From contig JAEWYT010000199.1 in the NCBI GenBank assembly GCA_023458595.1, forward strand, positions 43,949-107,948: 64,000 bases of DNA. Direction: 5' to 3'. The notes beneath the pieces are model-generated. The model searched no databases, was not told the DNA's origin, and saw only the letters and a list, made by a program, of their open reading frames with translations. This DNA is from Pseudomonadota bacterium. Lineage in GTDB: Bacteria; Pseudomonadota; Alphaproteobacteria; Rhizobiales; Tepidamorphaceae. Position numbers and translations under genes: made by a program. How positions within the stretch are numbered: the first letter of the stretch is position 1; the number at the start of each line of letters is the position of its first letter. Of this stretch, positions 33,768-42,947 are shown piece by piece.

Positions 33768-35363
33768 GTGGTCTGGTTCCTGTCGCTCGTCGCCCTGATC
33801 GTGGCCGCCGCGATCGTCATCGCCGTCCTCAACCGCTTCTACGTGAAATCGACCCGCGACACCGCGCTGATCCGCACCGGCGCCGGCGGCCGCCGCGTCG
33901 TCATCGACGGCGGCGCCATGGCCTGGCCCTTCCTGCACAAGGTCGACCGCATGAACATGCGCTCGATCCGGCTGACGATGGAGCGCGCCGGCGCCAACGC
34001 GCTGATCACCTCCGACCGCCTCCGCGTCGACATGGCCCTCGAGTTCCACGTCCGCGTCCAGCCGACCGAGGAAGGCATCGCGCGAGCCGCCCAGGCGCTC
34101 GGCTCCAAGGCCTTCCGCGACGACGAGATGCAGGCCCTGCTCGCCCCCAACCTGATCGACGCGGTGCAGGCCGAGGTCGCGGTGCGCACGATGGACGCCC
34201 TGCACGAGGACCGCTCGGGCTTCGTCGCCGCCGTCTCGGCGCGGCTCGCTTCGAAGCTCGAGAGCGCCGGCCTGATGGTCGATTCCGTCTCGCTCGTCCG
34301 CCTCGACCAGACGCCGTTCTCCGCGCTCGACGATTCCAACGCCTTCAACGCGGTCGGCATGCGCCGCCTCGCCGAGGTGATCTCGGAGAACCGCAAGGCG
34401 CGCATCGACATCGAGACGGCGACCGACATCGCGATCCGCAAGCGCCAGCTCGAGCAGGTGCGCGAGCGTCTCGCCATCGAGCGCCAGCAGGAGGAGACGG
34501 AGATCGCCAAGCGGCTCGACGTCGAGCAGCGCCGCCTGCAGGCCGACGCCGAGATCGAGACCGCCCGGGCGAGTTCCAACCGCATCTCCGAGGAAGCGCG
34601 CATCGAGCGCGAGCGCGAGGTCAAGCAGGCCGAGATCGAGCGCGACCTGCACCTGAGGAAGCGCGAGATGGAGGCGCTGACCGAGGTCGAGACCCGCAAG
34701 CTCGACAACTCGATCCTGATCGCCGCCAAGCGCGCCGAGGAGACGCTGCAGCAGGCCAGGACCGAGACCGCGCGCGGCAAGGTGATCGAGGCGCAGGAGA
34801 CGGTGCAGACCTCGAAGGACGTCGCCGCCGCCGAGCGCGCCCGCAAGCTCGCCCTCGTCAAGGCCGCCCAGGACGCCGAGGTCGACGACCGCAAGGTGAA
34901 GTCGCAGGTCTCCTCGCTTCTTTCCGTCGCCAAGGCCGAGGGCCAGGCCGCCTCGATGCGGGGCGACGGCGAGCGCGAGCGCCTCGTCGCCGAGGCGGTC
35001 GGCCGCAGGGCGCAGATCGAGGCGGAGAACACCCAGTCCGACGCCGTGCTGGCGGCGCGGCTCGAGATGCACAAGCTCGACCGCCTGCCGGAGATCACCG
35101 CGCAGATGATGAAACCGGTCGAGAAGATCGATTCGATCCGCATCAACCAGATCGCCGGCCTCGGCCAGGGCAACGGCACCGGCGGCGGCAGCTCGCCGTT
35201 CAACCAGGCGCTCGAATCGATCCTCGGCATGTCGGTTCAGCTGCCGCTGATGAAGAAGATCGGCGACGAGATCGGCCTCGAGTTCGATCCGCAGATCGGC
35301 GGCCGCACCGCCGACGCGGCGGGACGCGCGACGGGGGCGATGCGCGTCAAGAAGGAAGACTGA
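33768..35363 (+). CDS. Flotillin-like SPFH-domain membrane protein
   Basis: A 531-residue protein with one N-terminal transmembrane helix (VWFLSLVALIVAAAIVIAVL). An SPFH/band-7 domain follows over about residues 25-200 (YVKSTRDTALIRTGAGGRRVVIDGGAMAWPFLHKV). A long, highly charged coiled coil rich in Glu, Arg and Ala covers about 205-420, and GLGQGNGTGGGSS lies near the C-terminus. This is the architecture of bacterial flotillins (FloT/YuaG, YqiK), which scaffold membrane microdomains. The usual NfeD-like partner gene is absent. The start is a GTG with GGAGG 7 bp upstream. Its place inside an amide transport cluster is unusual; a scaffold for the importer is one possibility, simple bystander another. 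Confidence 0.85.
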   Translation: MVWFLSLVALIVAAAIVIAVLNRFYVKSTRDTALIRTGAGGRRVVIDGGAMAWPFLHKVDRMNMRSIRLTMERAGANALITSDRLRVDMALEFHVRVQPTEEGIARAAQALGSKAFRDDEMQALLAPNLIDAVQAEVAVRTMDALHEDRSGFVAAVSARLASKLESAGLMVDSVSLVRLDQTPFSALDDSNAFNAVGMRRLAEVISENRKARIDIETATDIAIRKRQLEQVRERLAIERQQEETEIAKRLDVEQRRLQADAEIETARASSNRISEEARIEREREVKQAEIERDLHLRKREMEALTEVETRKLDNSILIAAKRAEETLQQARTETARGKVIEAQETVQTSKDVAAAERARKLALVKAAQDAEVDDRKVKSQVSSLLSVAKAEGQAASMRGDGERERLVAEAVGRRAQIEAENTQSDAVLAARLEMHKLDRLPEITAQMMKPVEKIDSIRINQIAGLGQGNGTGGGSSPFNQALESILGMSVQLPLMKKIGDEIGLEFDPQIGGRTADAAGRATGAMRVKKED

Positions 35364-35394
35364 CGAAACATCCGGTCCAGCAGGGAGAACTGGC

Positions 35395-36633
35395 ATGAAT
35401 ACGTTCAACAGGCGTTCGGTGCTGAAGGGGGGCGTGGCCCTGACGGTCGGCGCTCTGACGGCACCCGGCATCGTCGGCCGCGCCGTCGCCGCCGACACGA
35501 TCAAGCTCGGCTCGGTCCTCGACACCTCGGGCATTTTCGACGCCTACGGCAAGCCGATGGACATGGCGATGCGGCTCGCCGTCGACCAGATCAACGCCGC
35601 CGGCGGCCTCAACGGCCAGCAGGTCGAGGTGGTGTCCTACGACACCCAGTCCGACATGGCGCTCTACACCCAGTACGCCCAGCAGATCACCCGCAAGGAC
35701 AAGGTCGACGTCGTCCACGGCGGCATCCTGTCGGCGTCGCGCGAGGCGATCCGGCCGACGCTGAAGAAGGCCAACGTCCCCTACTTCTACAACGTGGTCT
35801 ACGAGGGCGGCGTCTGCGACCGCAACATCGTGGTGACCGGCGTGACGCCGGCCCAGCAGGTGGAGGTTCTGGTTCCCGCCGCGATCAAGAAGTGGGGTCC
35901 GAAGGTCTACATCCTGGCCGCCGACTACAACTACGGCCAGATCACGGCGCGGTGGATGGAGAAGTACGCGAAGGAGGCCGGCGGCGAGGTGCTTGCCGTC
36001 GATTTCTTCCCGCTCGACGTCGCCGACTTCGGCTCGACCATCGCCAAGATCCAGAGCGCCGCGCCGGACGTCGTCCTGTCGGCCCTCGTCGGCGGCAACC
36101 ATCTGTCCTTCTACCGCCAGTGGGCCGCGTCGGGCATGAAGGACAAGATCCCGCTCGCCTCCACGACCCTCGGCCTCGGCAACGAGCACAAGGTGCTCAC
36201 CCCGGAGGAGGGCAACGGCATCCTGGTCGCCTACAACTATTCGCCGGAGATCGACAGCCCGGCCAACAAGGCCTTCCTCGAGGCATGGACGGCCAAGTAC
36301 GGCGATACCGGTCTCATTCACGAGATCGCGGTGTCCAACTACCAGGGCATCAAACTGTGGGCCGACGCCGTGCGCAAGGCCGGTACCGCCGACCGCGAGC
36401 CGATGATCGAGGCGGTCGAGAGCGGCCTGTCGATCGACGGCCCGGGCGGCAAGGTGACGATCGATCCGAAGACGCATCACGCCGTGCTCGACGTCCATCT
36501 GATGGAGTTCGACAACCAGTCGATGAAGATCCTCGAGAGCTTCAGCCAGCGCCAGCCCGTCGATACGCAGGCGGTTTGCGACCTGGCCGCCAACCCCGAC
36601 GACAACACCCAGTACGAGATCAAGATCGACTGA
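35395..36633 (+). CDS. Urea/short-chain amide-type ABC transporter substrate-binding protein (Tat-exported)
   Basis: A 412-residue binding protein of the UrtA/FmdD/AmiC family. The N-terminus NRRSVLKGGVALTVGALTAPGIVG has the twin-arginine pattern, so it is exported folded through Tat. The mature part begins DTIKLGSVLDTSGIFDAYGKPMDMAMRLAVDQINAAGGLNGQ. DYNYGQITARWMEKYAKEAGGEVL is the characteristic mid-domain block. Permeases and ATPases of the same family follow after a repeat-rich gap of about 1.3 kb. The adjoining amidase makes an aliphatic or aromatic amide the likeliest ligand. Confidence 0.9.
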   Translation: MNTFNRRSVLKGGVALTVGALTAPGIVGRAVAADTIKLGSVLDTSGIFDAYGKPMDMAMRLAVDQINAAGGLNGQQVEVVSYDTQSDMALYTQYAQQITRKDKVDVVHGGILSASREAIRPTLKKANVPYFYNVVYEGGVCDRNIVVTGVTPAQQVEVLVPAAIKKWGPKVYILAADYNYGQITARWMEKYAKEAGGEVLAVDFFPLDVADFGSTIAKIQSAAPDVVLSALVGGNHLSFYRQWAASGMKDKIPLASTTLGLGNEHKVLTPEEGNGILVAYNYSPEIDSPANKAFLEAWTAKYGDTGLIHEIAVSNYQGIKLWADAVRKAGTADREPMIEAVESGLSIDGPGGKVTIDPKTHHAVLDVHLMEFDNQSMKILESFSQRQPVDTQAVCDLAANPDDNTQYEIKID

Positions 36634-36646
36634 TCGCGATCGGCGC

Positions 36647-36666
36647 GGCGGGGCTCCGGCCCCGCC
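36647..36666 (+). other. Stem-loop after the amide-binding-protein gene
   Basis: GGCGGGGC (36647-36654) pairs with GCCCCGCC (36659-36666) around TCCG, 14 bp after the stop. No T-run follows. A strong hairpin here would protect the binding-protein message or partly terminate transcription before the repeat block. Confidence 0.55.
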
Positions 36667-36823
36667 CGCCGCACGTGCCGCGACCGACGCCGCCGCTCCT
36701 CGCCGGGGAGGGTGCCGGAACGGGAAAGGTCCGCCCGGCGGGCCCGCGTCGGAAAGAACTGCCCCGAAGAGAGTTGCCCCGAGTTGAACCGAGCTGGATC
36801 GAGACGTTGACGCCCGCCCCCGC

Positions 36824-37921
36824 CATCACCCGCCGCACGGCCGCACCGGGTCCCGGATCAGGTCCGGGACACGAGGCTTGTGTGCTGGGCCCGGCCTTGC
36901 CCCTCGAAGAGACGCGTGCCCCGGGCTCGACCCGAGGCCCGGCGGCGGTTCGGCACGGCGGTGCCGTGCGGCCCTGGAGTCCCGCCGTCGCGGGAGTGAG
37001 CGGGGGACGGGCGTCCGTGGACACGGCCACCCCCAACGCCTGTCGCGCGGCCGGGCTGGGTCCCGGATCAAGTCCGGGACACGAGACCTTTGTTCGCGGC
37101 ACGGCTTCACCACCCAAACAAACACGTGCCCCGGACTTGATCCGGGGCCCGGCGGCGGTTCGGCACGGCAGTGCCGTCCGGCCCTGGATTTCCGCCGTCG
37201 CGGGAATGAGCGGGGAAGGGGCATCCCTGGACACGGCTACCACTAACACCTGCCGCGCGGCCGGACTGGGTCCCGGATCAAGTCCGGGACACGAGGCTTG
37301 TGTGCTGGGCGCGGTCCTGCCCCTTGAACAGACGCGTGCCCCGGACCTGATCCGGGGCCCAGACGGCGGCTGCGGCACGCTCCGCCGGTTCGGCTCGCGC
37401 ACCCCCTCTCCATCGTCATCCCGGCCGCAGCGAAGCGGAGAGCCGGGATCGGGAAGCCACCGCGCGCGCCGTGACTCTCCGGTCCCGAACAACGGCTGTG
37501 CCGTTTCCGGGACGATGATCGAGAGGGAACGATCCGCAACGGCTTCCATGTGCGTCCGGCCCCAAATTCCCGCCGTCGCGGGAATGAGCGGGGAAGGGAC
37601 GTCCCCAAACACGGCCATCCCCAACGCCTGTCGCGCGGCCGCACCGGGTCCCGGATCAGGTCCGGGACACGAGACCTTTGTTCGCGGCACGGCTTCACCA
37701 CCCAAACAAACGCGTGCCCCGGACTTGATCCGGGGCCCAGACGGCGGCTGCGGCACGCTCCGCCAGAGCGGCTCGCGCGCACCGTCTCCCTCGTCATCCC
37801 GGCCGCAGCGAAGCGGAGAGCCGGGATGACGACGGAGCGGGAACGATCCGCAACGGCGTCCGTGTGCGTCCGGCGCGACGAAGCGGTCGGGGCTCGCCCG
37901 GCCAATGACGAGATGAGGTGA
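36824..37921. repeat. Array of interleaved palindromic repeats in a 1.3-kb gap
   Basis: The 1292 bp between the binding-protein and permease genes hold no convincing gene but several short repeat types. Type A, arms GTCCCGGA and TCCGGGAC, is at 36851-36871, 37071-37091, 37271-37291 and 37648-37668. Type B, GTGCCCCGGA with TCCGGGGCCC, is at 36917-36941 (diverged), 37127-37151, 37336-37360 and 37714-37738. Type C, with CCGCCGTCGCGGGA, is near 36973, 37183 and 37561. Type D, ATCCCGGCCGCAGCGAAGC then AGCCGGGAT, is near 37418-37450 and 37794-37828. Spacers alternate: copies A1/A3 share one A-B spacer and A2/A4 another, so the second half looks like a duplicate of the first with extra D units. Confidence 0.8.
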
Positions 37922-37925
37922 GACC

Positions 37926-38792
37926 GTGGACCTGGCGGGTGTCATTGCGATCGAGATGATCTACTCGATAGCGATGCTGGTGCTGATCAGCGCCGGGCTC
38001 GCCGTCGTCTTCGGCATGATGCGGGTCATCAACCTCGCCCACGGCGAGTTCATGATGATGGGCGGCTACGCAACCATCGTCGCGGTGAACTGGGGCATCA
38101 ACGTCTACATCGCCATGCTGATCGTCGCCCCGCTCGTCGTCGGCGTCATCGGCCTGATCGTCGAGCGGCTGGTGATCCGCTTCCTCTACGGCCGCCTGAT
38201 CGACACCATGCTCGCGACCTGGGGCCTGTCGCTGTTCTTCATCGGCGGGGCCACCATGATCTTCGGCAACACCACGACGGGCATCTCGCCGCCGATCTCC
38301 GGCTTCGCCCTCGGCGACTATCAGGTCAACGGCTACAACCTGTTCATCGTCTTCATCGCCGCGGTCATCCTGGTCGCCATGTACGCGGCGCTGTCGCTGA
38401 CCCGCTTCGGCCTGATCGCGCGCGGCGCCATGCAGCGCCCCGACATGGCTTCGGCGCTCGGCTACGATCCCGACCGCATCTACATGCTGACCTTTTTCGC
38501 AGGCTCCGCCCTGAGCGGCCTCGCCGGCGGCATCCTCGCGCCGCTCGTCGGCCTCGTGCCGACCACGGGGGCGACCTACATCGCCAAGGCCTTCATCACG
38601 GTCATCTCCGGCGGCGCCTCGGTGATCGCAGGACTGGCGAGCGCGGCGACCCTGTTCGGCTTCATCTCGCAGGCCTTCACCTTCCTGTTCACGCCGGTCG
38701 TCGGCGAGGTGGCGCTGCTCGTCGCCGCCGTCGTGCTCCTCAGGCTGCTGCCGCAGGGCATCACCGGCCGCTTCTTCAAGGGCGGCATGTGA
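37926..38792 (+). CDS. Urea/amide-type ABC permease, LivH/UrtB family
   Basis: A 288-residue membrane permease. SAGLAVVFGMMRVINLAHGEFMMMGGYAT near residue 22-50 is the family hallmark, and FITVISGGASVIAGLASAATL near residue 222 the coupling region. Start is a GTG at 37926 with GAGGTGAG 6 bp upstream. It is separated from its binding-protein gene by the repeat array, so it may need its own promoter, of which I see no clear example. It pairs with the next gene. Confidence 0.9.
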   Translation: MDLAGVIAIEMIYSIAMLVLISAGLAVVFGMMRVINLAHGEFMMMGGYATIVAVNWGINVYIAMLIVAPLVVGVIGLIVERLVIRFLYGRLIDTMLATWGLSLFFIGGATMIFGNTTTGISPPISGFALGDYQVNGYNLFIVFIAAVILVAMYAALSLTRFGLIARGAMQRPDMASALGYDPDRIYMLTFFAGSALSGLAGGILAPLVGLVPTTGATYIAKAFITVISGGASVIAGLASAATLFGFISQAFTFLFTPVVGEVALLVAAVVLLRLLPQGITGRFFKGGM

Positions 38793-39835
38793 TGACGGCC
38801 TCCGAGCTCAAGAGCGCGCTCACCGTCCTGATCGTCGCCGCGATCGTCTTCATCGTCGCCCCGGCGGTGATCGAGACCTACACGCTGACCGTCCTCATCA
38901 TCTACGGGATGCTGGCGCTCAGCCTCGGGCTCGTCTGGGGCTTCGGCGGCATCCTGTGCTTCGGCCAGGCGGCCTTCTTCGGCCTCGGCGCCTACACCTA
39001 CGCGATCGCCGCGATCAACATCGGCGAGAGCACGGTGCCCTTCCTGCTCGGCATCGCCGTGCCCTTCGCCTTCGCCTTCGTCCTCGGCGCGATGCTGTTC
39101 TACGGCCGCCTCTCGGACGTCTATCTCGGCGTGATCACCCTCGTGGTGACGCTGATCTTCTTCAAGTTCATGAACTCGACGGCGGGGCCGGAATACGTGA
39201 TCGGCACCGCCCGCCTCGGCGGCTTCAACGGCATCCCCGGCTTCCAGACCCTGAACGTGCCCGGCGATCCCGGCGCCTATATCTACGACACCGACTACTA
39301 CCGGTTCTGCGTCGCCGCGATCCTGATCGTCTACGCGCTGGTGCGCTGGCTGCTGGCGAGCCCCTTCGGCCGCATCGCCGTGGCGATCCGCGAGAACGAG
39401 GGCCGCGCCGAGCTGATGGGCTACGACGTGCGCATCAGGAAGACCGTGCTGTTCGCGATCGGCGGCGCGATCGCCGGCCTCGCGGGCACGCTGTTCGCCA
39501 ACTGGGCGGAGATCGTCACGCCCGGCATGTTCTCGCTCGCCCAGTCCGCCGAGATCATCATCTGGTGCATCGTCGGGGGGCTCGGGACGCTGATCGGACC
39601 GGTCGTCGGCGCGATGGCGCTGGCGTATCTGAAGTTCCTGCTCGGCCAGCAGGAGGTCGTCGACAACATGATGCTCCTCGGGCTGATCCTGACGCTGTCG
39701 GTGCTGTTCCTGCCGCGCGGCATCGTGCCGAGCATCGGCCTGTGGCTGTCGAGGGCGATGCCGAAGCGCCGCCGCCGCAGGCACGTCCGCCGGCCGCGCC
39801 GCGAGGCGGAGGAAGCCGAGGCGGTCAATGGCTAG
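38792..39835 (+). CDS. Urea/amide-type ABC permease, LivM/UrtC family
   Basis: A 347-residue permease with about nine to ten hydrophobic segments. MLALSLGLVWGFGGILCFGQAAFFGLGAYTYAI near residue 40-70 is diagnostic of UrtC/LivM, and GGLGTLIGPVVGA near residue 255 of the coupling region. The ATG at 38792 overlaps the previous stop by 1 bp; a GTG 3 bp upstream is equally possible. The C-terminus is very basic (KRRRRRHVRRPRREAEE), an unusual tail. It overlaps the ATPase gene by 8 bp. Confidence 0.9.
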   Translation: MTASELKSALTVLIVAAIVFIVAPAVIETYTLTVLIIYGMLALSLGLVWGFGGILCFGQAAFFGLGAYTYAIAAINIGESTVPFLLGIAVPFAFAFVLGAMLFYGRLSDVYLGVITLVVTLIFFKFMNSTAGPEYVIGTARLGGFNGIPGFQTLNVPGDPGAYIYDTDYYRFCVAAILIVYALVRWLLASPFGRIAVAIRENEGRAELMGYDVRIRKTVLFAIGGAIAGLAGTLFANWAEIVTPGMFSLAQSAEIIIWCIVGGLGTLIGPVVGAMALAYLKFLLGQQEVVDNMMLLGLILTLSVLFLPRGIVPSIGLWLSRAMPKRRRRRHVRRPRREAEEAEAVNG

Positions 39836-40541
39836 CATCCTCGAGACCCGCGGCCTCACCATGCAGTTCGGCGGCGTCACCGCCGTCGACAACGTCGACT
39901 TCAAGCTCGAGCGCAACGAGCTGCGCTGCCTGATCGGGCCGAACGGCGCGGGCAAGAGCACCTTTTTCAAGTGCCTGACCGGCCAGCTCAAGCCCTCCAG
40001 CGGCCACGTCTACATCGAGAACGAGGAGACGACCGGCTGGGACCCGCACGCCGTCGCCCGCCTCGGCATCGGCATCAAGACGCAGGTGCCGAGCGTCATG
40101 GACGGCCTCTCCGTGCGCGAGAACATCTGGCTCGCCGCCTATCGCACCCACGGGCGCGAGCGGGCGAGGCGCTATGCCGACGACGCCATCGACCGGCTGT
40201 CGCTGAACGAGATCGCGTCGGCGACCGTCGGCCGCCTGTCGCACGGGGAGAGGCAGAGGGTGGAGCTCGGCATCGTCATCTCGATGGAGCCGTGGCTGAT
40301 CCTGCTCGACGAGCCGGCCGCCGGCATGACCGGCGAGGAGGTCGCCCGCATGGCCGCCATCATCGCCGAGCTCAACGCCGACGCGGCGATCGTCGTCGTC
40401 GAGCACGACATGCAGTTCATCCGCTCGATCGCCAAGAAGGTGACCGTGTTCAACCAGGGCCGCATCTTCGCGGAGGCCGACGTCGAGACGATCATGAACG
40501 ATCCGCGCGTGCGCGACGTCTACCTGGGCAAGAAGGTCTGA
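39828..40541 (+). CDS. Urea/amide-type ABC transporter ATP-binding protein, LivG/UrtD family
   Basis: A 237-residue ATPase. Walker A GPNGAGKST is near residue 38, the signature is LSHGERQR near 140 (as in UrtD rather than LSGGQ) and Walker B LILLDEP near 158. The switch His lies in VEHDMQF and the C-terminus ends RDVYLGKKV. It is one of two nucleotide-binding subunits; the other is the fused protein encoded 3 bp downstream. Confidence 0.92.
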   Translation: MASILETRGLTMQFGGVTAVDNVDFKLERNELRCLIGPNGAGKSTFFKCLTGQLKPSSGHVYIENEETTGWDPHAVARLGIGIKTQVPSVMDGLSVRENIWLAAYRTHGRERARRYADDAIDRLSLNEIASATVGRLSHGERQRVELGIVISMEPWLILLDEPAAGMTGEEVARMAAIIAELNADAAIVVVEHDMQFIRSIAKKVTVFNQGRIFAEADVETIMNDPRVRDVYLGKKV

Positions 40542-40544
40542 GGC

Positions 40545-42947
40545 ATGTCCGACCATAGACCTTCAGATCACCCGGCCCTCGAAGTCCGATCGCTCGCCAC
40601 CGGCTACGGCCGCATCCCCGTCCTGCACGGCATCGACCTGACGGTCGAGCACGACGAGATCGTCGGCATCCTCGGCCACAACGGCATGGGCAAGTCGACG
40701 CTGCTGAAGGCCGTCATGGGCTTCCTGCCCGCCCGCGCCGGCCACGTCGCGCTCGCCGACCGGGACATCACCCGGATGAAGCCGCACGACCGCGCCCTGC
40801 ACGGCCTCGGCTACATCCCGCAGGGACGCGGCATCTTCCCGAAGCTCTCGGTGCGCGACAACCTGCGCCTTGCCTGGCACGACCACGGCGAGGGCGGCGA
40901 GGAGGACGCGCTCGAGCGCATGCTCGCCGACTTCCCGCGCCTGAGGCCGCTTCTGGACAGGGACGGCGGCGCGCTGTCGGGCGGCGAGCAGCAGCTCCTG
41001 GCGCTCGCCCGCGGCCTGATGGGCGATCCCTGGTTCCTGCTCCTCGACGAGCCGACGGAGGGCATCCAGCCGTCGATCATCGAGGAGATCGAGGAGACGC
41101 TGCTGAGGCTGCGCAGGCAGCGCGGCCTGACCATCCTGCTGGTCGAGCAGAACTTCGACTTCCTGATCACGCTCGCCGACCGCGTCCTCGTCATGGAGCG
41201 CGGCAGGATCACCGCCGAGTTCGGCCGGGAGGCCGCCCGCGACGTGCGCCAGATCGAGGAGTTCCTCGGCTTCGGCGCCGTCCGCCAGACGCGCGGTGCC
41301 GCACACGCGCCGCGTCCCGCTCAGCCGGCGGCTGCGGTCCAGGCCCGGGCGACCGCCCCGCGAACGAAACAACACATCGCCCCCGCGCCGCGTATCGAGC
41401 AGGCACCGGCGGCGCGGCCATCGGAGGTACACATGACCGTCAGACGACCGACCGTCGAGCAGATGCGCGAGATCATCTCCGGCCTGCACATGTCGATGAA
41501 CGATCGCGAGATCGTCGACTACCTGACCCTCATGGAGGACACCTTCAGGGCCTACGACGTCATCGACGCGATGCCGGACAACCTGCCCAAGGTGAAGTAT
41601 CCGCGCACGCCCGGCTACCGCCCGCCGGCCTCCGAGAACCCGATGAACGCCTGGTACGTGAAGGCCGAGGTGAAGGGCGCCGCCACCGGCCCGCTGGAGG
41701 GCAGGAAGGTCGTGCTCAAGGACAACGTCTGCCTCGCCGGCGTGCCGATGATGAACGGCGCCTCGACGCTCGAGGGCTACACCCCCGACGTCGACGCCAC
41801 CGTCGTCACCCGCATCCTCGACGCCGGCGGCACCATCGTCGGCAAGGCGCACTGCGAGTACTTCTGCCTTTCCGGCGGCAGCCACACCAACGCCACCGGC
41901 CCGGTCCACAACCCCTACCGGATGGGCTATTCGGCGGCCGGCTCGTCGTCGGGCTGCGGCGCCCTCGTCGGCGCCGGCGAGGTCGAGATGGCGATCGGCG
42001 GCGACCAGGGCGGCTCGATCCGGATGCCCGCCTCGTTCTGCGGCGCCTACGGCATGAAGGCGACGCACGGCCTCGTGCCCTACACCGGCATCATGCCGAT
42101 CGAGCCGACCATCGACCACGCCGGCCCGATCACGGCGAACGTGCGCGACAACGCCCTGCTGCTCGAGGTGATCGCCGGCGAGGACGGCCTCGACCCGCGC
42201 CAGTACTGCCCGCCGGTCGACCGCTACACCCAGGCCGTCGGCATGGGCGTCTCCGGCATGCGCATCGGCATCGTCCGGGAAGGCTTCGGGCGACCGGAAT
42301 CGGAGGCGGACGTCGACGCCAAGGTGCGCGCCGCCGCCGAGACGTTCCGCTCCCTCGGCGCGAGCGTCGAGGAGGTGTCGATCCCGATGCACCTGACGGG
42401 CGCGGCGATCTGGACGCCGATCGCGCTGGAGGGCCTCACCGACATCATGATGCACGGCAACGGCTTCGCCACCGGCTGGGAGGGCCTCTACGTCACCAGC
42501 CTGCTCGACTACCACGCCAACTGGCGGGCGCGGGCGAACGAGCTGTCGAGGAGCCTGAAGATCTCGATGTTCGTCGGCGAGTACATGCAGAAGCAGTACC
42601 GCGGCCACTACTACGCCAAGGCGCAGAACATGAGCCGCCTCCTGCGCAAGGCCTACGACGACGCGCTGGCCCGCTGCGACCTGCTGATCATGCCGACGAC
42701 GCCGATGAAGGCGCAGCCGATCCCCGCGCCCGACGATCCGCTGGCGCTCTACATCCAGCGCGCCTTCGAGATGGTCGGCAACACCTGCCCGTTCGACTGC
42801 TCCGGCCACCCGGCGATGAGCGTGCCGTGCGGCATGAGCCAGGGCCTGCCGGTCGGCATGATGATCATCGGCAAGCGCTATGCGGAATCGACGATCTACC
42901 GCGCCGCCGGCGCCTTCGAAGCGCTCGGCGACTGGCGCGCCATGTGA
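40545..42947 (+). CDS. Fusion of a LivF/UrtE-type ABC ATPase with a signature amidase
   Basis: One uninterrupted frame of 800 residues. Residues 1-244 are a complete ABC ATPase: Walker A GHNGMGKST (44-52), signature LSGGEQ (144-149), Walker B FLLLDEP (164-170), C-terminal EEFLGFGA. Residues 245-296 are an Ala/Pro/Arg-rich linker. Residues 297-800 are a whole amidase of the Rhodococcus nitrile-pathway type (SASENP-like ASENPMNAWYV, PMMNGAS). Its Ser-cisSer-Lys triad is K392, S467 and S491 (VVLKDN, AAGSSSG, GGDQGGSIRMP). The fusion would place amide hydrolysis directly on the cytosolic face of the importer. GGAGGT at 41423-41428 and an ATG at 41433 sit at the exact start of the amidase part, so a free 504-residue amidase may also be made. 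Confidence 0.88.
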   Translation: MSDHRPSDHPALEVRSLATGYGRIPVLHGIDLTVEHDEIVGILGHNGMGKSTLLKAVMGFLPARAGHVALADRDITRMKPHDRALHGLGYIPQGRGIFPKLSVRDNLRLAWHDHGEGGEEDALERMLADFPRLRPLLDRDGGALSGGEQQLLALARGLMGDPWFLLLDEPTEGIQPSIIEEIEETLLRLRRQRGLTILLVEQNFDFLITLADRVLVMERGRITAEFGREAARDVRQIEEFLGFGAVRQTRGAAHAPRPAQPAAAVQARATAPRTKQHIAPAPRIEQAPAARPSEVHMTVRRPTVEQMREIISGLHMSMNDREIVDYLTLMEDTFRAYDVIDAMPDNLPKVKYPRTPGYRPPASENPMNAWYVKAEVKGAATGPLEGRKVVLKDNVCLAGVPMMNGASTLEGYTPDVDATVVTRILDAGGTIVGKAHCEYFCLSGGSHTNATGPVHNPYRMGYSAAGSSSGCGALVGAGEVEMAIGGDQGGSIRMPASFCGAYGMKATHGLVPYTGIMPIEPTIDHAGPITANVRDNALLLEVIAGEDGLDPRQYCPPVDRYTQAVGMGVSGMRIGIVREGFGRPESEADVDAKVRAAAETFRSLGASVEEVSIPMHLTGAAIWTPIALEGLTDIMMHGNGFATGWEGLYVTSLLDYHANWRARANELSRSLKISMFVGEYMQKQYRGHYYAKAQNMSRLLRKAYDDALARCDLLIMPTTPMKAQPIPAPDDPLALYIQRAFEMVGNTCPFDCSGHPAMSVPCGMSQGLPVGMMIIGKRYAESTIYRAAGAFEALGDWRAM
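41423..41435 (+). promoter_or_regulatory. Internal ribosome binding site and start codon for free amidase
   Basis: GGAGGT (41423-41428) lies 4 bases before an in-frame ATG (41433-41435) coding residue 297 of the fusion, where amidase homology begins (MTVRRPTVEQMREI). A Shine-Dalgarno this strong at a domain boundary is unlikely to be chance, so two products from one gene are plausible. Confidence 0.65.

Noticed and set aside
36824..37738. CRISPR-like appearance of the regularly repeated palindromes
   Set aside because: Repeats are of several types, the spacers are themselves repeated and irregular in length (about 200, 220 and 377 bp periods), and there are no cas genes.
36700..37921. Open frames of 200-440 codons within the repeat array on both strands
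   Set aside because: They arise because the palindromes lack stops in some frames; translations repeat motifs like GPGSSPGH and have no homology pattern of a protein.
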